DNA from: JAEVLT01 sp050496765
GTDB lineage: Bacteria > Bacillota > Bacilli > Bacillales > Cytobacillaceae
NCBI RefSeq assembly: GCF_050496765.1
Contig: NZ_JBNWEO010000017.1
Coordinates: 62,001 to 126,000 of the forward strand
Length of the DNA: 64,000 nucleotides
Direction of reading: 5' to 3'
Shown here in pieces: positions 20,012-29,089 of this stretch. Each line of letters opens with the position of its first letter. Within the stretch, counting starts at the first letter, position 1. The translations under genes and the position numbers were made by a program. The notes beneath the pieces are model-generated. The model saw only the letters and a list, made by a program, of their open reading frames with translations. It did no database searches and was not told the origin of the DNA.

Positions 20012-20864
20012 AAATGAGGCGGATAAAGGCATTCTTTATCTTGTGCCAACACCGATCGGCAATTTGGAGGACATGAGCTTTCGCGCAATTCGAATATTAA
20101 AAGAAGCGGATCTTATTGCTGCAGAAGACACAAGAAATACGAGAAAGCTTTGCAATTATTTTGAAATTCACACACCTGTTGTCAGTTATCATGAACATAA
20201 TAAAGAATTAAGTGGGGAAAAGTTAATTGGGAAATTAAAAGACGGCTTGACCATTGCGCTTGTTAGTGATGCGGGGATGCCGGCTATTTCCGATCCTGGT
20301 TATGAACTGGCCGCCAAGGCGATTGAAGAAAAGTTAACAGTTGTCCCATTGCCAGGAGCAAATGCTGCTCTTACATCATTGATTGCCTCCGGACTCTCCA
20401 CTCAGCCTTTTTATTTTTATGGATTTTTAAATCGCCAAAAAAAAGAAAAGAAACGGGAGCTTGAAAGGCTAAAAAAACAAACAGGTACGATTATTCTTTA
20501 TGAATCTCCACATCGGCTGAAGGAAACATTGGTGCTGATGATGGAATATTTTGGTGATCGAAAAATTTCCCTATGTCGGGAAATAACGAAAAAATATGAA
20601 GAGTTTATTCGGGGTACTATGGAAGAGGTGCTTGAATGGGCGGAACGTGAGGAGGTACGCGGGGAATTTTGCCTGATTGTAGAAGGAGTGCAATCAGGCA
20701 CGAATGAAGAAGATGACTGGTGGAAAGATCTTTCGATTCCAGAACATGTCGAACATTATGTTTTAGTGAATCAGCTGTCGCCAAAAGAAGCGATGAAACA
20801 GACGGCAAAAGACCGCGGGCTGCAAAAAAGAGATATTTACCAAACCTATCATCAGCTAGAATAA
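19989..20864 (+). CDS. rsmI: 16S rRNA 2'-O-methyltransferase RsmI (YabC)
   Basis: RsmI 2'-O-methylates C1402 of 16S rRNA in the decoding centre. The 291-residue protein has the tetrapyrrole-methylase-like fold. LYLVPTPIGNLEDMSFRAI is the signature, followed by AEDTRNTRKLC, LVSDAGMPAISDPGY and PLPGANAALTSLIASGL. I choose ATG 19989, which follows GGAAATGGGTGG and gives the N-terminus MWQQKSFEN like homologues; the frame is open further up to 19956. The gene overlaps yazA and ends before a bidirectional terminator shared with abrB. Confidence 0.94.
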   Translation: MWQQKSFENEADKGILYLVPTPIGNLEDMSFRAIRILKEADLIAAEDTRNTRKLCNYFEIHTPVVSYHEHNKELSGEKLIGKLKDGLTIALVSDAGMPAISDPGYELAAKAIEEKLTVVPLPGANAALTSLIASGLSTQPFYFYGFLNRQKKEKKRELERLKKQTGTIILYESPHRLKETLVLMMEYFGDRKISLCREITKKYEEFIRGTMEEVLEWAEREEVRGEFCLIVEGVQSGTNEEDDWWKDLSIPEHVEHYVLVNQLSPKEAMKQTAKDRGLQKRDIYQTYHQLE

Positions 20865-20878
20865 AAAATGGCAATGAG

Positions 20879-20911
20879 AAAAGGCTGGCCAAATGCATGG
20901 TCAGCCTTTCT
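20879..20911. terminator. Bidirectional terminator between rsmI and abrB
   Basis: AAAGGCTG-GCCAAATGCATGGT-CAGCCTTT, with a T-containing tail on both strands. Confidence 0.8.
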
Positions 20912-20926
20912 ACTAATCTCGCAATT

Positions 20927-21211
20927 TTATTTAGCCATTTCGAAAGATTCTTGAATTTCTTTTAAGAGGATTTCAGCACCTTCACGGCTAAGAATTAACT
21001 TTCCGCCAGCTAAGGTTAAGTTGTCATCTGACACTTCTCCTGTTACTTGGCAAGTCATATTTGGTTTGTATTTTTTCAGGATGATACGCTCATCGTCAAC
21101 ATAGATCTCAAGAGCGTCTTTTTCAGCAATCCCTAATGTACGTCTTAACTCAATTGGAATCACTACCCGACCTAACTCATCAACTTTACGGACAATACCA
21201 GTAGATTTCAT
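20927..21211 (-). CDS. abrB: Transition-state regulator AbrB
   Basis: AbrB is the global repressor of post-exponential functions, relieved when Spo0A-P shuts off abrB. The 94-residue protein has the swapped-hairpin DNA-binding domain MKSTGIVRKVDELGRVVIPIELRRTLGI (1-28 and on to about 50) and the short C-terminal multimerisation domain. It differs from the second family member of the window, SpoVT, by lacking a GAF domain. GGGAGGAGATT precedes the ATG. Promoter and 0A box upstream match the regulation known in B. subtilis. Confidence 0.96.
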   Translation of the reverse strand: MKSTGIVRKVDELGRVVIPIELRRTLGIAEKDALEIYVDDERIILKKYKPNMTCQVTGEVSDDNLTLAGGKLILSREGAEILLKEIQESFEMAK

Positions 21212-21264
21212 ACTTCAATCTCCTCCCAGAAATAGGTTTTATTTCTTGCATTTACTCGTCATTA

Positions 21265-21273
21265 TTCGACAAA
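21265..21273 (-). promoter_or_regulatory. 0A box in the abrB leader
   Basis: TTTGTCGAA on the minus strand is a perfect Spo0A box, just downstream of the abrB promoter, followed by the related TAATGACGAGT. This is where Spo0A-P represses abrB in B. subtilis. Confidence 0.75.
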
Positions 21274-21288
21274 TTTCTCGTTACCTTT

Positions 21289-21317
21289 ATAATACCAGCC
21301 ATTCCCATATCCGTCAA
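21289..21317 (-). promoter_or_regulatory. Sigma-A promoter of abrB
   Basis: On the minus strand TTGACG (21317-21312), 17 bp, TATTAT (21294-21289). Confidence 0.85.
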
Positions 21318-21470
21318 TTATTTTATTCTAAAAAAAATTAATTTTTCATGAGAAAGTTTACATTTGCTCTATATCAAAGGTTGGACAGGATATCATTTTT
21401 TTAATTGAAATGGTCACGACTCCTAAGAAAAAAGAAAGGAAAATGGATTTTCGCCAATTACCTACAAGTA

Positions 21471-21479
21471 TTCGACAAA
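21471..21479 (-). promoter_or_regulatory. Second, upstream 0A box
   Basis: TTTGTCGAA on the minus strand, 154 bp upstream of the abrB promoter -35 and 129 bp before the metG promoter. The remaining sequence between 21318 and 21607 shows no gene or T-box. Confidence 0.4.
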
Positions 21480-21607
21480 CTTCTACACTTTCCTGCTTGT
21501 CTATTAAAAAATTCAAAATGGATTCCCTTTTTTTTGGGGTCGGTTGCGGTAATTTTTTCGTTGCTTATATATGAACTTGAATGATGAATCCTGCAAAGCT
21601 GGCTTTG

Positions 21608-21636
21608 TTGCACAAATCTTTATTTTTCGGTATATT
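21608..21636 (+). promoter_or_regulatory. Sigma-A promoter of metG
   Basis: TTGCAC (21608-21613), 17 bp, TATATT (21631-21636), 67 bp before the start codon. Confidence 0.65.
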
Positions 21637-21703
21637 TTGATGATAGAAGTACTAAAAAAAGGCAATAATGATCGAATAGGTTATTTTTCAAGGAGAGATA
21701 CAG

Positions 21704-23665
21704 ATGCAGGAAAAAACGAAAACATTTTACATCACTACTCCGATTTATTACCCGAGCGGAAATTTACATATTGGGCACGCTTACACAACGGTTGCGGGGG
21801 ATGCGATGGCCCGCTATAAACGGATGCGCGGTTTTGACGTGATGTATTTAACGGGAACGGATGAACATGGCCAAAAAATTCAACGGAAAGCGGAAGAAAA
21901 AGGGGTTACGCCGCAGCACTATGTAGATGAAATTGTTGGCGGGATCCAAGAACTTTGGAAGAAACTCGATATTTCTTATGATGATTTTATTCGCACAACC
22001 GATGAGCGCCACAAGCAAGTCGTCGAGAAGATTTTTGCCAGATTGCTTGAGCAGGGGGATATTTACCTTGACCAATATGAAGGCTGGTATTGCACACCGT
22101 GTGAATCATTTTACACGGATCGGCAGCTTGTAGACGGCAATTGCCCTGATTGCGGCCGTCCTGTTGAAAAGGTTAAAGAAGAGTCGTATTTCTTTAAAAT
22201 GAGTAAATATGTTGATCGCCTCCTGCAATATTACGAGGAAAACCCGGAATTTATTCAGCCGGAATCACGCAAGAACGAAATGATCAATAATTTTATTAAG
22301 CCGGGGCTGGAAGACTTGGCCGTTTCGAGAACGACATTTGATTGGGGAATCAAGGTGCCGGGAGATCCAAAGCATGTGATCTATGTTTGGATTGATGCAT
22401 TGTCCAATTATATTACAGCACTTGGCTACGGTACGGAGAACGATGCAAAATATTTAACGTATTGGCCTGCTGATGTTCATCTTATGAGCAAGGAAATTGT
22501 TCGCTTTCATACGATCTATTGGCCAATTATGCTGATGGCTCTGGATATCCCGCTGCCAAAGAAAGTATTTGCCCATGGCTGGCTCTTAATGAAAGACGGG
22601 AAAATGTCAAAATCAAAGGGAAATGTTGTTGATCCTGTTACATTGATCGATCGCTATGGCCTGGATGCTTTACGCTACTATTTATTAAGGGAAGTTCCGT
22701 TTGGGGCTGATGGAGTGTTTACACCTGAAGGATTTGTCGAAAGAATTAATTTTGACTTGGCAAATGATTTGGGGAATTTGCTCAATCGGACCGTTGCGAT
22801 GATTGAACGATATTTTAATGGTGTCATTCCTGTTTATGGAGGCTCTAGCAGTTCATTTGATTCAGCATTGCTAAAAGTGAATCAAGAAGTGGTTGCAAAA
22901 TACGAAGAAGCAATGGAAAAGATGGAATTCTCGGTTGCCTTAACGACCATTTGGCAGCTAGTAAGCCGGTCCAACAAATATATTGATGAAACCCAGCCGT
23001 GGATTTTGGCAAAAGAAGAAGAGCGGAAACCGGAATTGGCAAGCGTCATGACGCATTTAGCTGAGTCACTAAGAAGAATTGCGATCCTTCTTCAGCCATT
23101 TATGACTCGTACACCGGAGGAGATTTTTAACCAGCTTGGAATAAACGATTATTCGTTAAAATCATGGGAAAGCTTAGAGACTTTTGGCAGGATTCCTGAA
23201 GGGACAAAAGTGGAGAAGGGGACACCACTATTCCCTCGACTTGAGATGGAAGAAGAAGTTGAATTTATTAAAACGAAAATGCAGGGTGCCAGTGCTCCCC
23301 AAGCAGAGAAGCCAAAAGAAGAAGAAAAACCTGAACTTCCAGATGAAATTTCCATTGATGAATTTATGAAAATTGATCTCCGCGTTGCTGAAGTGATTGC
23401 AGCCGAGTCGGTGAAAAAAGCGGATAAACTGCTGAAACTACAGCTAGATCTAGGCTATGAAAAGCGCCAGGTTGTCTCCGGTATTGCCCAATATTATCAG
23501 CCGGAAGAATTGGTCGGGCGGAAAGTAATTTGCATTACGAATTTGAAGCCCGTTAAACTACGCGGTGAATTGTCGCAAGGCATGATTTTAGCAGGCTCAA
23601 AAGACGGTCAACTCTCATTAGCTACGGTTGATCAAACCTTGCCAAATGGGGCAAAAGTAAAATAA
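21704..23665 (+). CDS. metG: Methionyl-tRNA synthetase
   Basis: Charges initiator and elongator tRNA-Met. The 653-residue class I enzyme has HIGH at about 23-26 (PSGNLHIGHAY), a connective domain with zinc cysteines CTPC and CPDC (about 131-150), KMSKSKGN near 302, the anticodon-binding helices, and a C-terminal tRNA-binding domain (about 550-653, ISIDEFMKIDLRVAEV) as in the homodimeric bacterial form. AAGGAGAG precedes the ATG. The leader is short and shows no T-box or SAM riboswitch, so control by such elements is not indicated. Confidence 0.97.
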   Translation: MQEKTKTFYITTPIYYPSGNLHIGHAYTTVAGDAMARYKRMRGFDVMYLTGTDEHGQKIQRKAEEKGVTPQHYVDEIVGGIQELWKKLDISYDDFIRTTDERHKQVVEKIFARLLEQGDIYLDQYEGWYCTPCESFYTDRQLVDGNCPDCGRPVEKVKEESYFFKMSKYVDRLLQYYEENPEFIQPESRKNEMINNFIKPGLEDLAVSRTTFDWGIKVPGDPKHVIYVWIDALSNYITALGYGTENDAKYLTYWPADVHLMSKEIVRFHTIYWPIMLMALDIPLPKKVFAHGWLLMKDGKMSKSKGNVVDPVTLIDRYGLDALRYYLLREVPFGADGVFTPEGFVERINFDLANDLGNLLNRTVAMIERYFNGVIPVYGGSSSSFDSALLKVNQEVVAKYEEAMEKMEFSVALTTIWQLVSRSNKYIDETQPWILAKEEERKPELASVMTHLAESLRRIAILLQPFMTRTPEEIFNQLGINDYSLKSWESLETFGRIPEGTKVEKGTPLFPRLEMEEEVEFIKTKMQGASAPQAEKPKEEEKPELPDEISIDEFMKIDLRVAEVIAAESVKKADKLLKLQLDLGYEKRQVVSGIAQYYQPEELVGRKVICITNLKPVKLRGELSQGMILAGSKDGQLSLATVDQTLPNGAKVK

Positions 23666-23678
23666 ACGATCCATGTGC

Positions 23679-23698
23679 AAGCGCCTATAAAGGCGCTT
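23679..23698 (+). terminator. Hairpin after metG, weak terminator
   Basis: AAGCGCC-TATAAA-GGCGCTT, followed by ATCATTTG, not a clean T run. Confidence 0.5.
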
Positions 23699-23762
23699 AT
23701 CATTTGTAAAAAGCTTTGGTTCGTCAAATTATCTTGGTAAAGTCGACAATTTTCATCATAAA

Positions 23763-23778
23763 TGTTTCACGTGGAACA
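23763..23778 (-). promoter_or_regulatory. parS site (ParB/Spo0J binding)
   Basis: On the minus strand the 16-mer reads TGTTCCACGTGAAACA, an exact match to the consensus TGTTNCACGTGAAACA. parS sites cluster near oriC and load Spo0J/ParB, which then recruits SMC condensin. This is the only copy I see in the window and it supports an origin-proximal position. Confidence 0.92.
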
Positions 23779-23830
23779 TAATTCGTGTTTTTTCTCATGT
23801 TCTAGTAAATTATTTTGAAGGAGAGTTAAC

Positions 23831-24598
23831 ATGTTGTTTGATACCCATGCTCATTTAAATGCTGACCAATATGCAGATGACTTGGAAGAAGTGGTTGAAC
23901 GGGCAAAACAGGCTGGCGTTTCCAATATGGTGATCGTGGGCTTTGATCGGCCGACGATTCAAAAAGCAATGGAATTGGTTGAACACTATGATTTTATGTA
24001 TGCAAGTGTCGGCTGGCACCCGGTTGATGCGATTGACATGACAGATGAGGATTTAGCATGGATTGAAGAACTGGCTTCACACCCAAAAGTGGTGGCACTC
24101 GGTGAAATGGGGCTGGATTATTATTGGGACAAGTCACCAAAAGAGATTCAAAAAGAAGTTTTCCGAAAACAGATTCGGTTGGCGAAGAAAGTAAAACTTC
24201 CAATCGTTATTCACAATCGTGAAGCGACTGCGGATATAGTGGAAATTTTAAAGGAAGAGGGTGCAGAAGAAGTGGGTGGGATCTTGCACTGTTATAGCGG
24301 GAGCCCTGAAATAGCCAGAGAAGTTGTCGAAATGAATTTTTATATTTCTCTCGGAGGCCCTGTTACGTTTAAAAATGCAAAAAAACCAAAGGAAGTAGCC
24401 GCGGAAATACCGCTGAATAAGTTGTTAATTGAAACCGATTGCCCATATCTATCACCACATCCGTATCGAGGAAAACGGAATGAGCCAGCCTATGTTAAAT
24501 TTGTTGCAGAACAAATTGCAGAAATTAAGGGACTGTCTTTGCAAGAAGTAGCAGAGGCAACGGCGGCAAATGCGAAAAAATTGTTCGCCATAAAATGA
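23831..24598 (+). CDS. tatD: TatD-family metal-dependent deoxyribonuclease (YabD)
   Basis: A 255-residue TIM-barrel metallohydrolase. Metal ligands are visible in FDTHAHLN (HxH), ALGEMGLDYYWD (Glu), VIHNREA (His), LHCYSG (His) and ETDCPYLSPHPYRGKRNEP (Asp plus the TatD signature). Family members are 3'-5' exonucleases or tRNA-related nucleases; the physiological substrate here is unknown. GAAGGAGAG precedes the ATG. It lies 52 bp after the parS site. Confidence 0.93.
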   Translation: MLFDTHAHLNADQYADDLEEVVERAKQAGVSNMVIVGFDRPTIQKAMELVEHYDFMYASVGWHPVDAIDMTDEDLAWIEELASHPKVVALGEMGLDYYWDKSPKEIQKEVFRKQIRLAKKVKLPIVIHNREATADIVEILKEEGAEEVGGILHCYSGSPEIAREVVEMNFYISLGGPVTFKNAKKPKEVAAEIPLNKLLIETDCPYLSPHPYRGKRNEPAYVKFVAEQIAEIKGLSLQEVAEATAANAKKLFAIK

Positions 24599-24764
24599 TA
24601 AGGAAAGGTGTCGAAAGGAAGGGAAGATTGTCCTAATTTTTTCTTATACCAAAAAGTTCTACATGTCTCCTTTTCCTCATAGGATAACCATGTCGATAAG
24701 TTTTTCTTTGCAATTGATCCAACATTCGGCATAATTAGTAATACGTTCTGGTAAAACGCAAAGG

Positions 24765-24794
24765 TTGACAGTCGGCGAGGTAGTTCTTTATAAT
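24765..24794 (+). promoter_or_regulatory. Sigma-A promoter of yabE
   Basis: TTGACA (24765-24770), 18 bp, TATAAT (24789-24794), both hexamers perfect. Confidence 0.8.
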
Positions 24795-24835
24795 CACTCC
24801 AAGAAAAGGAGGCGTTTTTCATCGTATTCAAAAAC

Positions 24836-26041
24836 ATGAAAAACCTGTTTCCGAAATCTTTGAGTGGAAAAACATTGACGATTCTTTTTGCTAGTTTCCT
24901 AGTTTTTGCAGCAACTCTTGGGATTCTTTTTTTTGAAGGTTCGAAAAAGACAGTTGCTCTTACGTTAAATGGCGAAAAGAAAACAGTCAAAACACATGCG
25001 GATACGATTCAACAATTACTTGAGGAACTGCATGTGCCGATCCGCTCAAAGGATTACGTGTTTCCCAGGCCCAACACAAAGCTGAAAAATCATCAAACCA
25101 TTGTCTGGAAACAAGCGAAACAGGTTGAAATTGTCAAAGACAACGAGGATAAAACGGTTTGGACAACAGCTGCCACTGTTGCTGAGCTCCTCAAAGCGCA
25201 AAAGATTGTTTTAACTGACCATGATCAAATCTCGCCCGAACCGAAAAAGGCAATCAAAAATAAGATGAAGATTTCCATCAAACAAGCAAACCGTCTTACT
25301 CTAGTTGATGGCGGAAAGCAACATCAAGTTTGGTCCACTTCGACTACGGTCGCTGACTTTTTAACACAACAAGGCATAAAACTAAACGACTTAGACCGAG
25401 TTGAACCGTCATTAAATGAGACAGTAAAGGATAATGGTGTGGTAAACATCATTCGCGTCGAAAAAGTCACCGATGTAGTGGAAGAACCTTTGCAATTTGC
25501 TGTCGTCACTCAGAAAGATACAAATTTGGAAAAAGGCAAGCAGCAAGTAGTTGCGGAAGGCCAGCCAGGTCTTGCATCCAAAAAATATGAAGTGACATTG
25601 GAGAACGGCAAAGAAATTTCAAGGAAATTGATTAGCCAAGAAACGGTCAAGAATAAACAAGATAAAGTCGTGGCAGTTGGAACAAAGGATTTAGCTTATC
25701 AAGTATCTCGTGGAGAAGTAAGCGGCGGGAAAGAGCTATATGTAAATACAACCGCATATACTGCAGACTGCAATGGATGTTCAGGGAACACATCAACCGG
25801 CATTAATCTCCGCGCCAACCCGAACGCAAAAGTAATCGCTGTCGACCCATCTGTTATCCCGCTAGGAACGAAGGTGTATGTAGAGGGTTACGGCTATGCG
25901 ATCGCTGCCGATACCGGCGGCAGGATTAAAGGATATAAAATAGACGTCTTTTTTTCATCGAAGGCCGATGCCTATCGTTGGGGAGCGAGAAAAGTAAAAA
26001 TAAAAATTTTAAACTATATAAATGGAATTAAAGGATTTTAA
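24836..26041 (+). CDS. yabE: Cell-wall protein with DUF348, G5 and 3D domains (YabE), C-terminus extended by an IS insertion
   Basis: A putative peptidoglycan lytic enzyme on the cell surface. The 401-residue protein has an N-terminal membrane anchor (about 13-31), three ubiquitin-like DUF348 repeats (about 38-80, 97-140, 155-200), a G5 domain (about 205-285), and a 3D domain (about 300-393) with the three Asp-type residues in NTTAYTADCNGCSG, VIAVDPSVIPLGTKV and AAADTGG-like IAADTGG. The closest well-known relative of the fold is the catalytic domain of MltA. B. subtilis YabE ends in KIKILN. Here the frame continues as YINGIKGF because an IS630-type element sits in the stop codon. The extension is eight residues beyond the domain and is probably tolerated. 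AAAGGAGG lies at 24807; a start a few codons upstream of the ATG is possible. Confidence 0.92.
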   Translation: MKNLFPKSLSGKTLTILFASFLVFAATLGILFFEGSKKTVALTLNGEKKTVKTHADTIQQLLEELHVPIRSKDYVFPRPNTKLKNHQTIVWKQAKQVEIVKDNEDKTVWTTAATVAELLKAQKIVLTDHDQISPEPKKAIKNKMKISIKQANRLTLVDGGKQHQVWSTSTTVADFLTQQGIKLNDLDRVEPSLNETVKDNGVVNIIRVEKVTDVVEEPLQFAVVTQKDTNLEKGKQQVVAEGQPGLASKKYEVTLENGKEISRKLISQETVKNKQDKVVAVGTKDLAYQVSRGEVSGGKELYVNTTAYTADCNGCSGNTSTGINLRANPNAKVIAVDPSVIPLGTKVYVEGYGYAIAADTGGRIKGYKIDVFFSSKADAYRWGARKVKIKILNYINGIKGF

Positions 26042-26096
26042 GAAAATTTGTCCAATTCTTATAGGTAAATAAAACCTTTAGGAAGGCGGACACATA

Positions 26097-26624
26097 ATGA
26101 AAATCCTTCAAAATGAAAACATGGATTCAATTCAGGAAGTTAAAGCTTGTATGCATGGTTTAAGGGATCTACGGATGTTTAAACGTTATCAGGCTATCCT
26201 CATGCATTTAAAAGGACGGACTTATGTAGAAATCGCTGACCTTTTAGAATGTACGGAGCAAACTATATATAACTATGTTCGAGCCTATAAAACTAACGGT
26301 TTGGAGGGATTAGTTCCCGGACAATCTCCCGGACGCCCTTGTCAACTAACAGAGGAACAAGAAAAGGAACTCTATCAGTTAATTGTTGAAAAAAAGCCAG
26401 CTGCTGTTGGATTTCCCGCAGAAATGAATTGGACTTCATTTCTTGTTCGCGATTGGATTAAGCAAACATTTGACATTGTTTATACGGACCGGGGTGTAAG
26501 GAGATTGTTGACTCGTTTGGGATTTAGTTACACAAAACCAACGTATACCCTAGCAAAGGCTGACCCCGAGAAACAGGAAGCGTTCAAACAAGAATTTGAA
26601 ACGATTAAAAAAAATGATGAATGA
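26097..26624 (+). pseudogene. IS630 transposase, N-terminal frame, copy 1 (disrupted)
   Basis: This 175-residue frame has the helix-turn-helix part of the transposase (YVEIADLLECTEQTIYNYVRAYK) and is identical to the frame at 29348-29875. In the intact copy the second frame continues the protein; here the inner element enters at 26649 between the codons for LFQ and the first catalytic Asp, so the catalytic domain is lost. The intact stop at 26622 still gives the short HTH protein, which might act as a regulator of transposition, but that is inference. Confidence 0.88.
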
Positions 26625-26648
26625 CGAAATTGATCGAATTCTGTTTCA

Positions 26649-28587
26649 GAGCCACAGGACAAAAATCCTGAACCCTTGATAGTATTGACTTTATTTGATT
26701 ATTAATTGAAAAAGTGTTTCCACGGTCACTGCGTGGAACGAATGCCTTTCGAGTTGTCAAATCTCACTTTAGACGAAATAGGACCAAATTCGGTCGTTTT
26801 ATAATTTTTTTACCCTAATTTTTTACAGGGGTTTAATGGAAGATAGAAACTTTGCCTATTTAGACAAAAAGAAAAGCCATAATGAATCTCCTTTGGTAAA
26901 ATAGAAGTACCAACACAACCATTACGAAAGGAATTCATTATGACTGATTCTATTATACCAAAATCATATTCAAATGTAATCTACCTTCAACCCTCATTTT
27001 CATTTGCGCAAGACAACTTCTCCTCTTTGCGCCACCTTCCTTATGTAAAATTGGCGCTTGATTTCCCTTGGGAAGAGGTTTTCGCTCCCATTGAACAAGA
27101 GTACATTAATGCAAGGTTTCAGCGAAATTGGGACAAGAGGAATCAAAGGAATTCTGATGAATCTCAAGTCGAATTATTTCCACATTTGCCAAGGGACGTG
27201 AGTGCGAAGCCAAAAAAATCGTCTAGAGGACGAGAGGGAATTGACTTTTATGTACTGTTAAAATCGTTTCTCTTAGCCCCACTTCTTTATGTGGAAGTCA
27301 TGGTCACAAGTGTTCATTTCCAAGTGGTGGGGAACTCTGATTTTCGAATGGTTTGCGGTTTTACCAGCACTCCGTGCCTTAGGACCTTTGAACGTTTTGA
27401 TCAGATTATGATCGAAAACGGATTATGGGAAAAGGCTCGTCAGCTTATGGTGAATTTCAACATCCAACAAGGAATTATAGAGAAAGAAGAACAATTGGCC
27501 GTCGATACTACACATGTCGAAGCCGAAGCCACTTTAAATGCAGTTCGCAAATGTGGCCATTCTGAACCATGCGATTGTCCGAAAATCCCTACGGATGACA
27601 ATGTTGGACTTATGAGAAAAAGCAATACTGTTTCTTACATAGCCCATAAAGTAGCGCTTGTATGCGGTGTTAAATCGGAACTCCCATTATCTAGATGTGT
27701 TTTTAAAGGTGGAGAAAGTGATGCCATAACTCTCGAACCGACTTTGGAAAAGGTAAAGCAAGATCTTCCTGAAAAATTTCTGGAAAACGTGCAATACGTA
27801 AGCGCAGATGGAATCTATCAAAGTAAAGATAATCAACAATATGCAAAAAACATTCTTCAGACCAAACTATTGGCTCCGATTAATCCACGAAAAATCAAGG
27901 ATCAAGAACTGGATGCCCGTGGAATGGCAAAACTCGATAAGTATGGTGTTCCACATTGTATTAGTGGACATAAGTTAAAATTGAAAGGGCTGGATGAAAC
28001 AAAAAAGCAATACGTTTGGACATGTCCCGTATTTGATCCAAAGTATAAACAAGAAGGGCTCACTTGTTCGGAAGCCTGCCATATTCAATGTTGTAGCGGA
28101 GCCCAAACAGGCAGAACAATTCGGATTCAACAATCGCAAACGCCGCAAATAGATCCGGAATTTCCGCAACATCTTCAATCATTTAAAACAAAATTTTCGG
28201 AAAGAACGGCCATCGAGCGAGTTAACGCACAAGCCAAAGAAGGACTTAGCTTACGTAGAGTCCACAAACGGGGACGTGTAGCAGTAGAGGCCCATGTAGA
28301 TCGATGCATCATAACCTCACACGTCTTGGCTTATATGTCCGTTCAAGAAACTGGACAGCTCTATCGAGGGTGGACAAAACTATCCGCATAGAAATTTTTA
28401 ATAACGTAACTACCAGTTATTGTAAGTGCGAAAACTGATGACGGGATAAGTATGCCCTTTTTTAGGTTCCATTTACAAAAAAGATAAATAAGAAGTCGAG
28501 AAACTAAGAAAAATCATCTAAGGCCTTCTCCTCCATCCCAAAAATTTCAAGTTGCTTTATCCCAATTTTAATTTAGTCCTGTTGCTC
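26649..28587 (+). mobile_element. IS1182-like element, 1939 bp, inserted in IS630 copy 1
   Basis: Ends carry the inverted repeat GAGC(C/A)ACAGGAC (left from 26649, right to 28587). Flanks TCA (26646-26648) and TCA (28588-28590) are a 3-bp target duplication, shown by comparison with the uninterrupted sequence in copy 2. The 290 bp before the transposase has an internal hairpin (TTCCACG and CGTGGAA) and T-rich DNA; the 195 bp after it shows no gene. Confidence 0.9.
26940..28391 (+). CDS. DDE transposase, IS1182/IS5-like
   Basis: A full-length 483-residue transposase. LAVDTTHVEAEA (Asp near 189), YVSADGIY (Asp near 289) and ERTAIERVNAQAKEG (Glu near 427) are the three catalytic positions of an RNase H-fold DDE enzyme. 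The C-terminal block before the last motif has a cysteine-rich stretch (CSEACHIQCC), seen in this transposase group. Flanking inverted repeats support an intact, possibly active element. Start ATG 26940 follows AAAGGAATTC. I assign the family from general resemblance, with moderate certainty about the family name. Confidence 0.85.
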   Translation: MTDSIIPKSYSNVIYLQPSFSFAQDNFSSLRHLPYVKLALDFPWEEVFAPIEQEYINARFQRNWDKRNQRNSDESQVELFPHLPRDVSAKPKKSSRGREGIDFYVLLKSFLLAPLLYVEVMVTSVHFQVVGNSDFRMVCGFTSTPCLRTFERFDQIMIENGLWEKARQLMVNFNIQQGIIEKEEQLAVDTTHVEAEATLNAVRKCGHSEPCDCPKIPTDDNVGLMRKSNTVSYIAHKVALVCGVKSELPLSRCVFKGGESDAITLEPTLEKVKQDLPEKFLENVQYVSADGIYQSKDNQQYAKNILQTKLLAPINPRKIKDQELDARGMAKLDKYGVPHCISGHKLKLKGLDETKKQYVWTCPVFDPKYKQEGLTCSEACHIQCCSGAQTGRTIRIQQSQTPQIDPEFPQHLQSFKTKFSERTAIERVNAQAKEGLSLRRVHKRGRVAVEAHVDRCIITSHVLAYMSVQETGQLYRGWTKLSA

Positions 28588-29089
28588 TCAAGATGAATCC
28601 ATGATCAGGGACTACCAAGCTTTAGCCAATACATGGTTTCCTAAAGGGCAACAAAAAGTGATACCTACTTATGGAAAACATCACGGGGTTAAATTAATTG
28701 GTACCCTCGATTACGAAACAGGCGAAGTGTTTGTCACAGAAGAAGAACACTATGATGCTCAAGTTTTCCTATCTTTTCTTGAAAAAGTTGTAGTCAGATA
28801 CAAGGGTGAGAAGATTGTAATGATACTGGATAATGCTAGAATCCACCACTCGAAACTGATTCAACCTTTTCTCGAAGCCCATAAAGATCATCTGCAACTT
28901 GTTTTTCTCCCACCATACAGCCCAGAGTTAAACCTAATTGAAGGACTGTGGGGATGGTTAAAAAAATCAATTATTTATAATGTTTTTTATAAAACGGTAG
29001 AAGAAATTAGAGTGGCTGTCCAGACATTCATTACACAAATCAATAAAGACCCTATGAAAATCGTTAATCGTCTATGTCTTAAGCTTTAA
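28588..29089 (+). pseudogene. IS630 transposase, catalytic part, copy 1 (severed 5' end)
   Basis: The sequence resumes exactly where copy 1 broke off. It encodes the catalytic domain: DES near the start, ILDNARIHHSKL and NLIEGLWGWLKKS, which hold the DDE residues. Residues from ATG 28601 on are identical to the frame in copy 2. No ribosome site of its own is evident and the HTH part is 2 kb away, so it is a remnant. Confidence 0.88.

Noticed and set aside
21318..21703. T-box or SAM riboswitch upstream of metG
   Set aside because: No T-box bulge sequence or terminator pair is present, and the promoter is only 67 bp from the start codon.
24836..26041. A defence or novel system within the IS cluster
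   Set aside because: All coding content between yabE and rnmV is accounted for by two IS630 copies and one IS1182-like element; no passenger gene is present.
26700..26760. Hairpin TTCCACG/CGTGGAA as a terminator or attenuator of yabE
   Set aside because: It lies inside the IS1182-like element and has no following T run.
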